Shown one piece after another: positions 35,245 through 43,972 of a DNA stretch of 64,000 nucleotides. Each line of letters starts with the position of its first letter. The stretch's first letter is position 1. Location: NCBI GenBank assembly GCA_035555675.1, contig DATMGH010000150.1, positions 1-64,000 on the forward strand, given 5' to 3'. This DNA is from Solirubrobacter sp035555675. GTDB taxonomy: Bacteria > Actinomycetota > Thermoleophilia > Solirubrobacterales > Solirubrobacteraceae. A program made the position numbers and the translations under genes. The notes beneath the pieces are model-generated. The model did not search any database and was not told the DNA's origin. It saw only the letters and a list, made by a program, of their open reading frames with translations.

Positions 35245-37419
35245 TCATCCCGGCGCGTACCCGAGCCGGGTGTATGTCTTCTGGCGCTTGGCGAACATGC
35301 GGCGGAGGACCGGAACGTCGTGGTCGACGTAGTCGATGATGCGGATGTCGTGTTTGGCCTCGTGGTGGCGGTGAAGCCGCCCGGCGTACTGGGTGACGGT
35401 GCCCTTCCAGGCGATCGGCAGCGCAAGCATCAGCGTGTCCAGGCGCGGATCGTCGAAGCCTTCTCCGATGAACCGTCCGGTGGCGAGGACGACCCTCGGC
35501 CCGCCGGACGTGAGGATCGCGTCGGCGGCGCGGCGCGCTCGGACTCCGAGTCCGCCGTGAAGCATGACGAGGCGGTCGGTGTGCTCGGACATCAGCGCCG
35601 CGAGCGTGTGCAGGTGCTCACGGCGCTCGGTGAGGACGAGCGGGTAGCGGCCCTCGTTGAGCTCTGCGAGCGCATCATGCGCGATCCGCCGCGAGCGCTG
35701 CTCGTCGCCGGCGACGGCGCTGAGGATCTCCTGGATCCCGGGCTCAGGCGGCAGCGAGCTTGCGTCGAATCCGGTGTCCTTGGCGAGCAGGAGGCGGCGG
35801 GCGCCCGTCTCGACCGTGACCGTCGCGGTGATGGTGTGGCGGACGGGCCCGCACTGCATGGCCAGGATCGGATGGTGGCCGTCACGCCGCTCGGGTGTGG
35901 CGGTGAGCCCGGTCATGACGCGGGCGCGGAGATCGCGAAGGACGCGCTCGTCGATGCCGCTCGTCCCGGGCTTGTCGATGGTAGTTCCGATGTCCGTTGG
36001 GTCGACGTCGAGGACCTCGGCGAGTCGCGTCACCCACTGCTCGAGCAGCGGTCGGCGGTGGACGAGCACGAGCGTCGACCGCCCGCGGCGCGCGATGAGC
36101 GCGGCGGCGATGACGGTCTTGCCTGCTCCCGGGGGAGCGACCAGCACGCCCATGTCGTGATCGGCCAAGGCGGCGACGGCCGTGCGCTGCGCGGGCCGGA
36201 GCGTCGCGGTGAAGCCGGCGGTGATCGGCGTGCCGTCGCTGCGTTTGTCAACGATGGCGGCGTGGTCGAGGACCTCCAGGGCCGCGTCGAGACAGCCGCG
36301 CGGGAGCAGCAGGCGATCGGGAAGCTCTTCGTGGCACGCGATGACACGTGGCGTCTTGAGCGTGGACAGCCGTGTGCGCTCGCGCTCGAAGAACTCGGGG
36401 TTGGCGAAGGCCGCCGTGCGTCGCAGTCGGTCGCGGACGGGCGGCGACAGGCCGATCGTGGGGATCTCGAGGCGAGCGTCCAATGCGATCGTGACCGCTG
36501 TTCCCGCAGCGGCAGATAGCGGGCGTGAAGCGAGTGGCGTCGATCCCGACGCCGTGTCGAGGCCGAGCGCTCCGTCGCTGCTGCCTGCCTCGCCGACGAT
36601 CGCATCGACACCCTCACGGTCGAGGCGCCGAACGGCGGCGAGGTAGCTCCATTGGTCCGGGTAGGGCTGGAGGTCGTCGTCGAGGAAGAGCATGCAGCCG
36701 TCGGCTCGGCGGGCGTGCTGCAGCGGCAGCGCGATGAGGTTGCCGAAGCCGCCCGCCGGCATGGTGGCCTGGTTCGGGAACAGCCGGTCATAGGAGCTCA
36801 TCGGGATGGAGCGTCGCGTCATCGCGTGGGTGAGAAGGAGCGAGGCGAGCGAGCAGGCGGTTCCGGCGGGGACGGCCGCGTCGAAGAAGATCCACGCGTG
36901 CGCGCCGTTGCCTGACCGTGATCGCTCGACGCTCACCGGCACCTCGAGCTCGACCGCGGCGTCGCGGAGCGCGGCGACGTCGCCGCGCCAGCCTTCGCCG
37001 TCGAGGTCGATGGCGATGAGCCGGCAGGTCTCGTCGGCGAGCAATGGGTAGATGCCGACCGTCTGATGTCCTTCGAGGTGACGGCGGACCTCGGTGTGCG
37101 TGAGCGGCACGAACCGGCGGTTGGTGCACTCCGCGCACTTGACCTTCGGTTTGAAGCACGTTCCGGGCTGCCATTCGTTGGCGCACCGTGGCGCCCACCC
37201 CGATCGTCCCGGCGTGCGAGCGCTCTCCCAGCGCGTCGCGAACACGTCATTCCGTCCCCGAAACAGCGAAGCGAACAACTCGACTCGTCCCTCGGCGGTG
37301 CCGATGTCGGGACCGCGTCCGCCTTCAAGTTCCGCGATGGACCGCAGCAGAGCGGCTCGCTCGCGATCGAGTTCGACGAGCCGATCACGCGCACGCTGAA
37401 GCTCGCCGCCGCTAGGCAC
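35245..37419 (-). CDS. Primase-helicase of TOTE conflict-system type, motif II deleted
   Basis: 724 residues. N-terminal coiled coil (about 5-35), a Cys cluster (CANEWQPGTCFK and CAEC), then an archaeo-eukaryotic primase domain: LIAIDLDGEGW with the D-x-D pair and SGNGAHAWIFF with the conserved His. An SF2 helicase follows: Walker A APPGAGKTVIA, motif III-like MTGLTATPERRDGHHP, motifs V/VI ATGRFIGEGFDD and QYAGRLHR. The stretch between DIGTTIDKPGTSGID and ERVLRDLRAR is far shorter than in relatives and contains no DEAH/DECH box, so motif II is missing. GTG at 37419 has AAGGA about 8 nt upstream. Confidence 0.85.
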   Translation of the reverse strand: MPSGGELQRARDRLVELDRERAALLRSIAELEGGRGPDIGTAEGRVELFASLFRGRNDVFATRWESARTPGRSGWAPRCANEWQPGTCFKPKVKCAECTNRRFVPLTHTEVRRHLEGHQTVGIYPLLADETCRLIAIDLDGEGWRGDVAALRDAAVELEVPVSVERSRSGNGAHAWIFFDAAVPAGTACSLASLLLTHAMTRRSIPMSSYDRLFPNQATMPAGGFGNLIALPLQHARRADGCMLFLDDDLQPYPDQWSYLAAVRRLDREGVDAIVGEAGSSDGALGLDTASGSTPLASRPLSAAAGTAVTIALDARLEIPTIGLSPPVRDRLRRTAAFANPEFFERERTRLSTLKTPRVIACHEELPDRLLLPRGCLDAALEVLDHAAIVDKRSDGTPITAGFTATLRPAQRTAVAALADHDMGVLVAPPGAGKTVIAAALIARRGRSTLVLVHRRPLLEQWVTRLAEVLDVDPTDIGTTIDKPGTSGIDERVLRDLRARVMTGLTATPERRDGHHPILAMQCGPVRHTITATVTVETGARRLLLAKDTGFDASSLPPEPGIQEILSAVAGDEQRSRRIAHDALAELNEGRYPLVLTERREHLHTLAALMSEHTDRLVMLHGGLGVRARRAADAILTSGGPRVVLATGRFIGEGFDDPRLDTLMLALPIAWKGTVTQYAGRLHRHHEAKHDIRIIDYVDHDVPVLRRMFAKRQKTYTRLGYAPG

Positions 37420-37502
37420 GCGGGTAATCCTTGCCCACGTGCCGGACCTCAAGACACCGCGGCTTCAGCCACGATCGTCCGGGGGCGCGCGACGATACGT
37501 TC

Positions 37503-38018
37503 ATGCCTGCGGAGTCACTGCGGATTCCCGCCGCTCTGCGCGAACGCGCGCAGCAGATCGTCGACATCACCGATGCCGCCTGCGCGGAGCACCTGGACGG
37601 CGAATACGGCCGGTTGGCGAGCGTGCTGGTCGCGCGGCTGACGCGCAAGCGCCCATCGCCGCTGGTGCGCGGGGAAGCTCGGATCTGGGCTGCGGGCGTG
37701 ATCTACGCGCTCGGTCAGGTGAACTTCCTGTTCGACCGCACGCAGACGCCTCACATGACCGCGGACGACCTCGCCAAAGCGCTCGGCGTCGTCAAGACGA
37801 CGATGGCCAGCAAGGCCGGACTGATCAACCGCACGCTCGACATCGGCATCTACGAGCCTGAGCTGATGCGCACCGCGATGGTCGCGCAGCACCCGATGCC
37901 CTGGATGATCATGGTCGACGAGCTCATCGTCGACGCCCGCGACCTGCCGCCCGAGTTGCAGGACGAAGCCCACCGCCAGGGCCTCATCCCGGATCCCGGG
38001 CTGCCGCGCGCGGCGTGA
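37503..38018 (+). CDS. DUF6398-like protein
   Basis: 171 residues, soluble. Visible landmarks are EYGRLASVLVARLTRKRPSPLVRG and WAAGVIYALGQVNFLFDRTQTPHMT, followed by LAKALGVVKTTMASKAGLI, which reads like a helix-turn-helix. I recall this pattern from the DUF6398 family. The function is unknown. It is divergent from the primase-helicase gene, 83 nt away, and lies next to the right island end. Confidence 0.75.
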   Translation: MPAESLRIPAALRERAQQIVDITDAACAEHLDGEYGRLASVLVARLTRKRPSPLVRGEARIWAAGVIYALGQVNFLFDRTQTPHMTADDLAKALGVVKTTMASKAGLINRTLDIGIYEPELMRTAMVAQHPMPWMIMVDELIVDARDLPPELQDEAHRQGLIPDPGLPRAA

Positions 38019-38378
38019 GGGCGCCCTGATGGTCGCTGCATACCGGCGCTGGCAGGGCCGGCGAAGGATGGCCGCATGGCGGCCGTGTTCCGTCGCGATT
38101 CCGCTGCAAGCGGAAGATCCCTATTTCGCGGATCTCTAGGCCACCGACTCGAGCTACGGACGACGATTCCGCCGAGCCGGCTCCTCGGGCCACGCCGTTC
38201 CGCATTTTCCATGCCCGCTGCGGAACCGAAGGTCAGAGGTCCGAATCCTCTCGGGCGCGCTCCACAGAACCTCGTGATAGGAAGTAGTGAGCGTTTCCAT
38301 CTCGCCGACGACGACTGACGTGCCGGCAGCGGGCTCGTCACGCTCGGACCGGTCACTGATCTCCTGAAGGACCGGCCA
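38019..38378. other. Gene-free right end of the island and attR flank
   Basis: No coding sequence is supported. It contains small inverted repeats (for example ATTCCGCTGCAAGCGGAA near 38098) and the 42-bp tRNA fragment. The 116 nt after the fragment lead to the stop of the AraC gene on the minus strand. Confidence 0.6.
38221..38262 (+). repeat. attR: tRNA-Arg 3' fragment (right)
   Basis: Duplicate of 33079-33120 with one change in the T loop (TTCGAA to TCCGAA). No acceptor 5' half, D arm or anticodon stem precedes it, so it is a remnant and not a tRNA gene. Confidence 0.8.
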
Positions 38379-39182
38379 TTACCTCCCTGGGCTCGCGGGG
38401 CTCTGGCGACTGCTGCGGTAGCGACCCGGCGTCGTGCCGATGATTTCGGTGAACGCCGCGATGAAGCTGCTCGGATTGGCCCATCCACAGGCGTAGGCGG
38501 TCTGGGTCGTGTCGTGGCCGTCGGCGAGGAGGACGAGCGCGCGGTAGATGCGAAGCTGCGTCCGCCACTCGTAGAACGTCATGCCCAGCTCGCTGCGGAA
38601 CAGTCGGCTGAGGGTGCGTGTGCTGCTTCCGATCGACTTGCCCAGAACGGACAGTGAAACGGTCGTCGCTGGGTTCTCCTGCAGGATCCGGGCGATGGCC
38701 TGAAGCCGGTCGTCTCGGGGCTCGGGCAGCTGCAGCGGCTGCTCGTGCGCTTCCTGCAGCTCGTCTACGAGGACGCGGAGGAGTCGAGCGCGCGCAGCAG
38801 GGCTGAAGCCAGGCTCGTCGTCGGCGTAGTTGCGTGTGCCCGTGAGGGCGAGCAGGACTTCACGGGCGAGGTTGGAGGCCAGGAACACGGCCGGACGATC
38901 GGGTATCAGCCGAGCCAGGGACGGCGGGAGGAAGACGATCCGCATGTCGGTGTCTCCGTGGGCGCGGTGGTAGTGCGTGAACCCAGCGGGCGTCCAGGCG
39001 ACCCGGTTGGCCGGAACGACCGACGTGCCGGCTTCGGTGTGGACCGCGAGGACGCCGGTCGCGGCGTACACCAGATGCCCTCGCTCGTGGGACTGCACAC
39101 CGCTTGTCTCGCCTGACGGCCAGAAGTGCCGCCCGCCGTCCGGCCAGAGGTGGGACGCGCGAGCTTGGCGGCCAACGGGCAT
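38379..39182 (-). CDS. AraC-family transcription regulator with cupin sensor
   Basis: 267 residues. The N-terminal cupin-like half (RGHLVYAATGVLAVHTEAGT, VAWTPAGFTHYHRAHG) probably binds a small ligand. The C-terminal half has both AraC helix-turn-helix motifs (TVSLSVLGKSIGSSTRTLSRLFRSE and TTQTAYACGWANPSSFIAAF, ending GTTPGRYR). Divergent from the hydrolase gene with 86 nt between, so it probably controls that gene. Confidence 0.92.
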   Translation of the reverse strand: MPVGRQARASHLWPDGGRHFWPSGETSGVQSHERGHLVYAATGVLAVHTEAGTSVVPANRVAWTPAGFTHYHRAHGDTDMRIVFLPPSLARLIPDRPAVFLASNLAREVLLALTGTRNYADDEPGFSPAARARLLRVLVDELQEAHEQPLQLPEPRDDRLQAIARILQENPATTVSLSVLGKSIGSSTRTLSRLFRSELGMTFYEWRTQLRIYRALVLLADGHDTTQTAYACGWANPSSFIAAFTEIIGTTPGRYRSSRQSPASPGR

Positions 39183-39268
39183 TCATTGGCAGCCTATCGG
39201 TGGCCAGCCACGCTCGTACGGACGACACTGACTCCATGTCGGCGCAGACCGAAAGGAAAGGGGACGGC

Positions 39269-39994
39269 ATGGAAACGTTCGTCTTGGTGCCTGGCGGTTG
39301 GCACGGCGCGTGGTCCTTTGATCCCGTGGCTCCGCTGCTGGAGCGCGCGGGACACATCGTGCACGCGCTGACCTTGACCGGGCTGCGGCCGGACGACGAC
39401 GAGGCGACGGTCGCGACCGCGAACCTCGACACGCACGCCGACGACGTGCTGCGGCTCCTCGACCGCAAGCGCATCGACAGCGCGACGCTCGTCGGCCACA
39501 GTTACGGCGGAATGGTGATCGCCGCTGCGGCCGATCGCGCCCGCGGCCACGTCTCGCGAGTCGTCCACATCGACGCGTACGTACCGCTCGACGGCGAGTC
39601 GTGCTGGTCCGCGACGACCGAGCACTTCCGCGAGGTATTCATCGCCGGCGCCGCGGACACCGGCTACTCCGTCCGGCCTCCGTTTCGCCCGCCGGACGGC
39701 GGCGATCCGCGCCGTCGTCCCCATCCCCTGGCCTCGCTCCTGCACGCGATCCGGCTCACCGGTGGATTCGCCCGGGTCCCGCGTCGCGACTTCGCCTACT
39801 GCTCCGGATGGGAGGACGGGACGCCGTTCGCCCCACTCCGGGCGCGACTCGAAGCCGACCCCGGATGGCACGTCCACGACGTCCCCACCGGCCACAACGC
39901 GATGCGCGAGGCACCGGAAGCCGTCGCCGGCATCCTGCTGAGCCAACCGAGCCGGATGAAGTCCGGCCTGCAGCCGTCGGACGTGCGAGCATGA
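39269..39994 (+). CDS. Alpha/beta hydrolase
   Basis: 241 residues. The nucleophile elbow is LVGHSYGGMV, the oxyanion region is PGGWHGAWSF, and the C-terminal catalytic His is in PTGHNAMREAPE. This is the methyl-esterase/hydroxynitrile-lyase-like group. Substrate unknown. ATG at 39269 has AAGGAAAGGGG just upstream. An in-frame ATG at 39236 is less likely. Confidence 0.9.
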   Translation: METFVLVPGGWHGAWSFDPVAPLLERAGHIVHALTLTGLRPDDDEATVATANLDTHADDVLRLLDRKRIDSATLVGHSYGGMVIAAAADRARGHVSRVVHIDAYVPLDGESCWSATTEHFREVFIAGAADTGYSVRPPFRPPDGGDPRRRPHPLASLLHAIRLTGGFARVPRRDFAYCSGWEDGTPFAPLRARLEADPGWHVHDVPTGHNAMREAPEAVAGILLSQPSRMKSGLQPSDVRA

Positions 39995-40277
39995 GTGATC
40001 GCTCAGCGGGCGGCCCAACACAAAGCACACACATGAATATGCATCATGTGATGAGGAAGGCCAAGTCGACGAAAGCGAGGTGAGCAGTCCGTGACCAGTG
40101 ACAGTCCAAGTCCGACCGGCCAGCCGTTCGCCTCGCACGCCGCGTAGCGCCTGAGAAGGCCGCGCCGCGGCGGCGCACGCAACGGGGGAGCGGACCGGGC
40201 GCGTGACGCCCACGCTGTCTGTCGAGACTGCTCGAGACGAGCATGTTCTGCGCTGTGTGCCACGAGAAGGGGCGGCT
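39995..40277. other. Intergenic leader of the ABC transporter operon
   Basis: 283 nt without a supported gene. It holds the palindrome at 40030-40050 in a locally A/T-rich stretch, then a GC-rich segment leading to the permease start. I do not recognise a riboswitch. Confidence 0.6.
40030..40050. promoter_or_regulatory. Palindrome CACATGA-N7-TCATGTG, putative operator
   Basis: Perfect 7-bp arms around ATATGCA, 228 nt upstream of the permease GTG. A/T-rich spacing and exact symmetry fit a dimeric repressor site. The cognate regulator is unknown; the divergent AraC gene is not the expected type for such a palindrome. Confidence 0.5.
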
Positions 40278-42014
40278 GTGAGTCGACTCTCGACGTTCCC
40301 CTCGCGCGACGCGTTGCGGCGGCTGCCGTTCGGGCTGATCGACGTCGCCGTCCTGGTGGTGGTGCTCGTCGGTCTCTACGCGATCGTGCGGGTCGGGCGC
40401 GGCATGGCGGTGTCGTTCGCACCCACCGGGGTGACGTCGATCAGCACCGACCCCGAGCACCTGCCCTACTACGCGGCCCGGAGCCTGCTGCGGATGTTCG
40501 CGGCGCTGGGGCTGTCGGTGCTGTTCACGCTCAGCTACGGCTACCTGGCGGCGCGCAGCCGGCGCTGGGAGAAGGTGCTGATCCCGGCGCTGGACATCCT
40601 GCAGTCCGTCCCCGTGCTCGCCTTCTTGACGGTCGTGGTGACCGGGTTCATCGCCCTGTTTCCCGGCAGCTCGCTGGGCCTGGAGCTCGCGTCGATCTTC
40701 GCGATCTTCACGTCGCAGGTGTGGAACATGACCTTCAGCTTCTACTACTCGGTGCGCTCGCTGCCGCGCGAGCTCGACGAGGCCAGCCGGATGCTGCGGC
40801 TCACGCGCTGGCAGCGCTACTGGAAGATCGAAGTTCCCTACTCGACGGTCGGGCTGGTCTGGAACGGGATGATGAGCTTCGGCGGCGGCTGGTTCTTCCT
40901 GGCGGCGTCCGAGGCGATCAGCGTCCTCAACAAGAACTACGCGCTGCCCGGCATCGGCTCCTACGTGGCCGCCGCCGTCGACGCCGGCGACCTGGGCAAG
41001 GTCGGGCTGGCGATCGTGACGATGGTCGTCATGGTCGTGGCGGTCAACGTGCTGTTCTGGCGCCCGCTGACCGCGTGGGCCGAGCGCTACAAGCTCGAAG
41101 AGTCCGAAGCCGCGGAACGGCAGCGCTCGCTCGTTCTGGAGCTGCTGCATCGCTCGTCGTGGCCGCGGACGGCCGGCCGGGCTCGGCGCGCGCTGGCGGA
41201 GCCGCTCGGTCGCGCCATGGCGGTGCTCGGGCGCGACGGGACGACCCCCTTGGTCGCCTCGTCGTCGGTGGCCCGGCGCCGCGGCGACGCGGCGTTCGCG
41301 GTGCTGGTCGGCGTCCCGATCGCCTACGGCCTGTACCGCATGGCGTCCTACCTCGGCACCGACGGCGCGCGCGAGTTCGCCGAAGCGATGGGGCTCGGGG
41401 CGATCACCTTCGCGCGCGTGATCGTGCTGATCGTGGTCTCGACGCTGGTGTGGGTGCCGATCGGCGTCTGGATCGGCTTCAACCCGCGCGCGGCGCGGCT
41501 CGCGCAACCGGTCGTGCAGGTCCTCGCGAGCTTCCCGGCCAACTTCCTGTTCCCGTTCGCGACGCTGGCGTTCATCCACTTCGGCATCAGCCTCGACGTC
41601 GGCGGCATCCTGCTGATGAGCCTGGGCGCGCAGTGGTACATCCTGTTCAACACCATCGCCGGGGCGATGGCGGTGCCGACCGACCTGCGCGAAGCCGCCG
41701 CGCTGGCCGGTCTTCGCGGCCGCCAGCTCTGGCGGCGGCTCATCATCCCCGGCATCCTCCCCGCCTACGTGACCGGCGGGATCACCGCCTCCGGCGGCGC
41801 CTGGAACGCCTCCATCGTCTCGGAGATCGTCACCTACGGCGGCACCACGCTGACCGCCACCGGCCTCGGCGCCTACATCGCCAAGGCCAGCGAGATCGGC
41901 GACTTTCACCAGATCCTGCCCGGCCTCGCCGCGATGAGCATCTACGTCGTCGCGCTCAACCGGCTCTTCTGGCGCCGCCTGTACCGGCTGGCCGAAACCC
42001 GCTACGCCCTGTGA
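40278..42014 (+). CDS. NitT/TauT-type ABC permease, two permease domains fused
   Basis: 578 residues: two consecutive binding-protein-dependent permease domains. Each has an EAA-like coupling loop (LPRELDEASRMLRLTRWQRYWKIEVP around 165-190, and PTDLREAAALAGLRGRQLWRRLIIPG around 475-500). Such fused permeases belong to the nitrate/sulfonate/bicarbonate group. No substrate-binding protein gene is nearby. GTG at 40278 has AAGGGG six nt upstream. Overlaps the ATPase gene by 4 nt. Confidence 0.9.
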   Translation: MSRLSTFPSRDALRRLPFGLIDVAVLVVVLVGLYAIVRVGRGMAVSFAPTGVTSISTDPEHLPYYAARSLLRMFAALGLSVLFTLSYGYLAARSRRWEKVLIPALDILQSVPVLAFLTVVVTGFIALFPGSSLGLELASIFAIFTSQVWNMTFSFYYSVRSLPRELDEASRMLRLTRWQRYWKIEVPYSTVGLVWNGMMSFGGGWFFLAASEAISVLNKNYALPGIGSYVAAAVDAGDLGKVGLAIVTMVVMVVAVNVLFWRPLTAWAERYKLEESEAAERQRSLVLELLHRSSWPRTAGRARRALAEPLGRAMAVLGRDGTTPLVASSSVARRRGDAAFAVLVGVPIAYGLYRMASYLGTDGAREFAEAMGLGAITFARVIVLIVVSTLVWVPIGVWIGFNPRAARLAQPVVQVLASFPANFLFPFATLAFIHFGISLDVGGILLMSLGAQWYILFNTIAGAMAVPTDLREAAALAGLRGRQLWRRLIIPGILPAYVTGGITASGGAWNASIVSEIVTYGGTTLTATGLGAYIAKASEIGDFHQILPGLAAMSIYVVALNRLFWRRLYRLAETRYAL

Positions 42015-43312
42015 CCAAGAACATGACCCAGATGAAGCTGATCGAGACGCGCGGGCTGCGCAAGACCTTCGCCACCCGCGACGGCGAGCTGCCCGTGCTC
42101 GACGGCATCGACTTCCACCTGCGCGAGGGGGAGATCGTCGCGCTGCTCGGCCGCTCCGGCTCGGGCAAGTCGACCCTGCTGCGCTGCATCGCCGGGCTGA
42201 TCCCACCGACCGACGGGCTCGTGCTCTACCGCGAGCAGCCGTTCGTGGGAAGCAACCCGGGCGCGGGGATGGTCTTCCAGAGCTTCGCGCTGCTGCCCTG
42301 GCTGACCGTCCAGCAGAACGTCGAGCTCGGCCTCGAAGCTCGCGGCGTCGGCCGGGCCGAGCGCGCCAGGCGCGCTCTGGCGGCGATCGACCTGATCGGC
42401 CTGGACGGCTTCGAGTCCGCCTACCCCAAGGAGCTCTCCGGCGGCATGCGCCAGCGCGTCGGCTTCGCGCGCGCCCTGGTCACCGAGCCCGACGTCCTGC
42501 TCATGGACGAGCCCTTCAGCGCACTCGACGTCCTCACCGCCGAGAACCTGCGCACCGAGCTGCTCGAGCTGTGGGCCAGCGGGGAGTTCCCGACCCGGGC
42601 GATCCTGATCGTCACGCACAACATCGAGGAGGCGGTCCTGTTCGCCGACCGGGTCATCGTGCTCGGCACGAACCCCGGCACGATCAAGGCGGACATCCCG
42701 GTCACGCTCGATCGGCCGCGCGACCGCCGCTCGCTCGCGTTCGAAGCGCTGCTCGACCGCATCTACGGCGTCATGACCGGCCGCGCGATCGAAGCCGAGC
42801 TCGGCCGCCCCGCGCCCGGCGACGGGCGCCAGGTCATGCTCCCCCACGCCAGCGTCGACGGCTTCTCCGGCCTGTTGGAGATCCTGCACGACGCGGGCGG
42901 CGACGCGGACCTCGCCGACCTCGCCGACGACCTCTCGCTCGAGGTCGACGACCTGCTCCCGCTCGTCGACGCCTGTCTGCTGCTCGGCTACATGACCTCC
43001 AGCGACGGCGAGCTGCGGCTCAGCGAGACCGGCCGCGAGTTCGCGGACGCCGACATCCAGCGCTCCAAGCAGCAGTTCGCCACCGTCGCCCTCGCCCGCG
43101 TGCCGCTCGTGCGCACGATCCACACCGCGCTGCAACGCGCCGACGACGGCGCGCTGAAGGAAGCGTTCTTCCTCGACGTCCTGCGCCGGCAATACAGCGC
43201 CGGCGAAGCCGAGGCCCAGCTGGACACCGCGATCGACTGGGGCCGCTACGGCGAGCTCTACGAGTACGCCGCCGACACCAACGAGATCACGCGACACGTC
43301 GACGCGGACTGA
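42011..43312 (+). CDS. NitT/TauT-type ABC ATPase with C-terminal AAA-associated domain
   Basis: 433 residues. ABC domain (1-260): Walker A LLGRSGSGKST, Q-loop FQSFALLPWLTV, signature LSGGMRQRVGFARAL, Walker B VLLMDEPFSALDVL. The remaining 170 residues (from about 275, SVDGFSGLLEILHDAGGDADLADL to the end) match in style the AAA-associated domain found after such ATPases and look winged-helix-like; it may sense a ligand. Start GTG overlaps the permease stop (GTGA). Confidence 0.9.
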   Translation: MTKNMTQMKLIETRGLRKTFATRDGELPVLDGIDFHLREGEIVALLGRSGSGKSTLLRCIAGLIPPTDGLVLYREQPFVGSNPGAGMVFQSFALLPWLTVQQNVELGLEARGVGRAERARRALAAIDLIGLDGFESAYPKELSGGMRQRVGFARALVTEPDVLLMDEPFSALDVLTAENLRTELLELWASGEFPTRAILIVTHNIEEAVLFADRVIVLGTNPGTIKADIPVTLDRPRDRRSLAFEALLDRIYGVMTGRAIEAELGRPAPGDGRQVMLPHASVDGFSGLLEILHDAGGDADLADLADDLSLEVDDLLPLVDACLLLGYMTSSDGELRLSETGREFADADIQRSKQQFATVALARVPLVRTIHTALQRADDGALKEAFFLDVLRRQYSAGEAEAQLDTAIDWGRYGELYEYAADTNEITRHVDAD

Positions 43313-43318
43313 CCAGCG

Positions 43319-43972
43319 CTACGCCTCGTCCTGCAGGTAGGCGAGGACCGCGAGGACGCGGCGGTTGTCGTCGGCCGCGGGCGGGAGGTCGAGCTTGGTG
43401 AGGATGTTGTTGATGTGCTTGCCGACGGCCTTCTCGCTGACGACCAGCGCGGTGGCGATGGCGGCGTTGGAGCGGCCTTCGGCGATCAGCGCGAGCACTT
43501 CGCGTTCGCGCGGGGTGAGGCGGCCGACGGGGCCGCGCTCGTGCGCGTTGGTCATGAGCGCGGCGACGACCTGGGGGTCGAGGACGGTCGCGCCGGCGGC
43601 GACGCGGCGGACGGCGTCGACGAACAGCTCGACGTCGGTGACGCGGTCCTTGAGCAGGTAGCCGATCGCCCCTTCGCCGGAGCGCATCAGCTCGCGGGCG
43701 TAGAGCTGCTCGACGTATTGGCTGAGCACGAGGATCGGCAGGCCGGGACGTTTGGCGCGCGCGGCGATGGCCGCCGTGAGGCCTTCGTTGGTGAACGTCG
43801 GCGGCATCCGCACGTCGACGACGGCGACCTCGACCCGATCGGGTCCGTCGAGCGCCTCGGCGAGTGCGTCGGGGTCGCCGACGGCGGCGACGACCTCGAA
43901 GCCGTTGGCCTCCAGCAGGCGGGTGAGGCCGTCGCGCAGCAGCGCGAGGTCTTCGGCGATCACGACGCGCAT
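43319..43972 (-). CDS. LuxR/NarL-type response regulator
   Basis: 217 residues. The receiver has the phospho-acceptor Asp in VAVVDVRMPPTFTNEG and Lys in GYLLKDRV. The output helix-turn-helix is intact (RLTPREREVLALIAEGRSNAAIATALVVSEKAVGKHINNI). Last gene of the ABC/two-component operon. It overlaps its kinase by 14 nt. Confidence 0.94.
   Translation of the reverse strand: MRVVIAEDLALLRDGLTRLLEANGFEVVAAVGDPDALAEALDGPDRVEVAVVDVRMPPTFTNEGLTAAIAARAKRPGLPILVLSQYVEQLYARELMRSGEGAIGYLLKDRVTDVELFVDAVRRVAAGATVLDPQVVAALMTNAHERGPVGRLTPREREVLALIAEGRSNAAIATALVVSEKAVGKHINNILTKLDLPPAADDNRRVLAVLAYLQDEA

Noticed and set aside
38217..38262. A second tRNA-Arg gene
   Set aside because: Only the 3' half is present and the T loop is mutated. 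There is no acceptor 5' strand or D arm.
40081..40277. A riboswitch in the transporter leader
   Set aside because: I tried to match guanidine-I, FMN, cobalamin and fluoride patterns by eye and found no convincing core. A covariance-model search would settle it.
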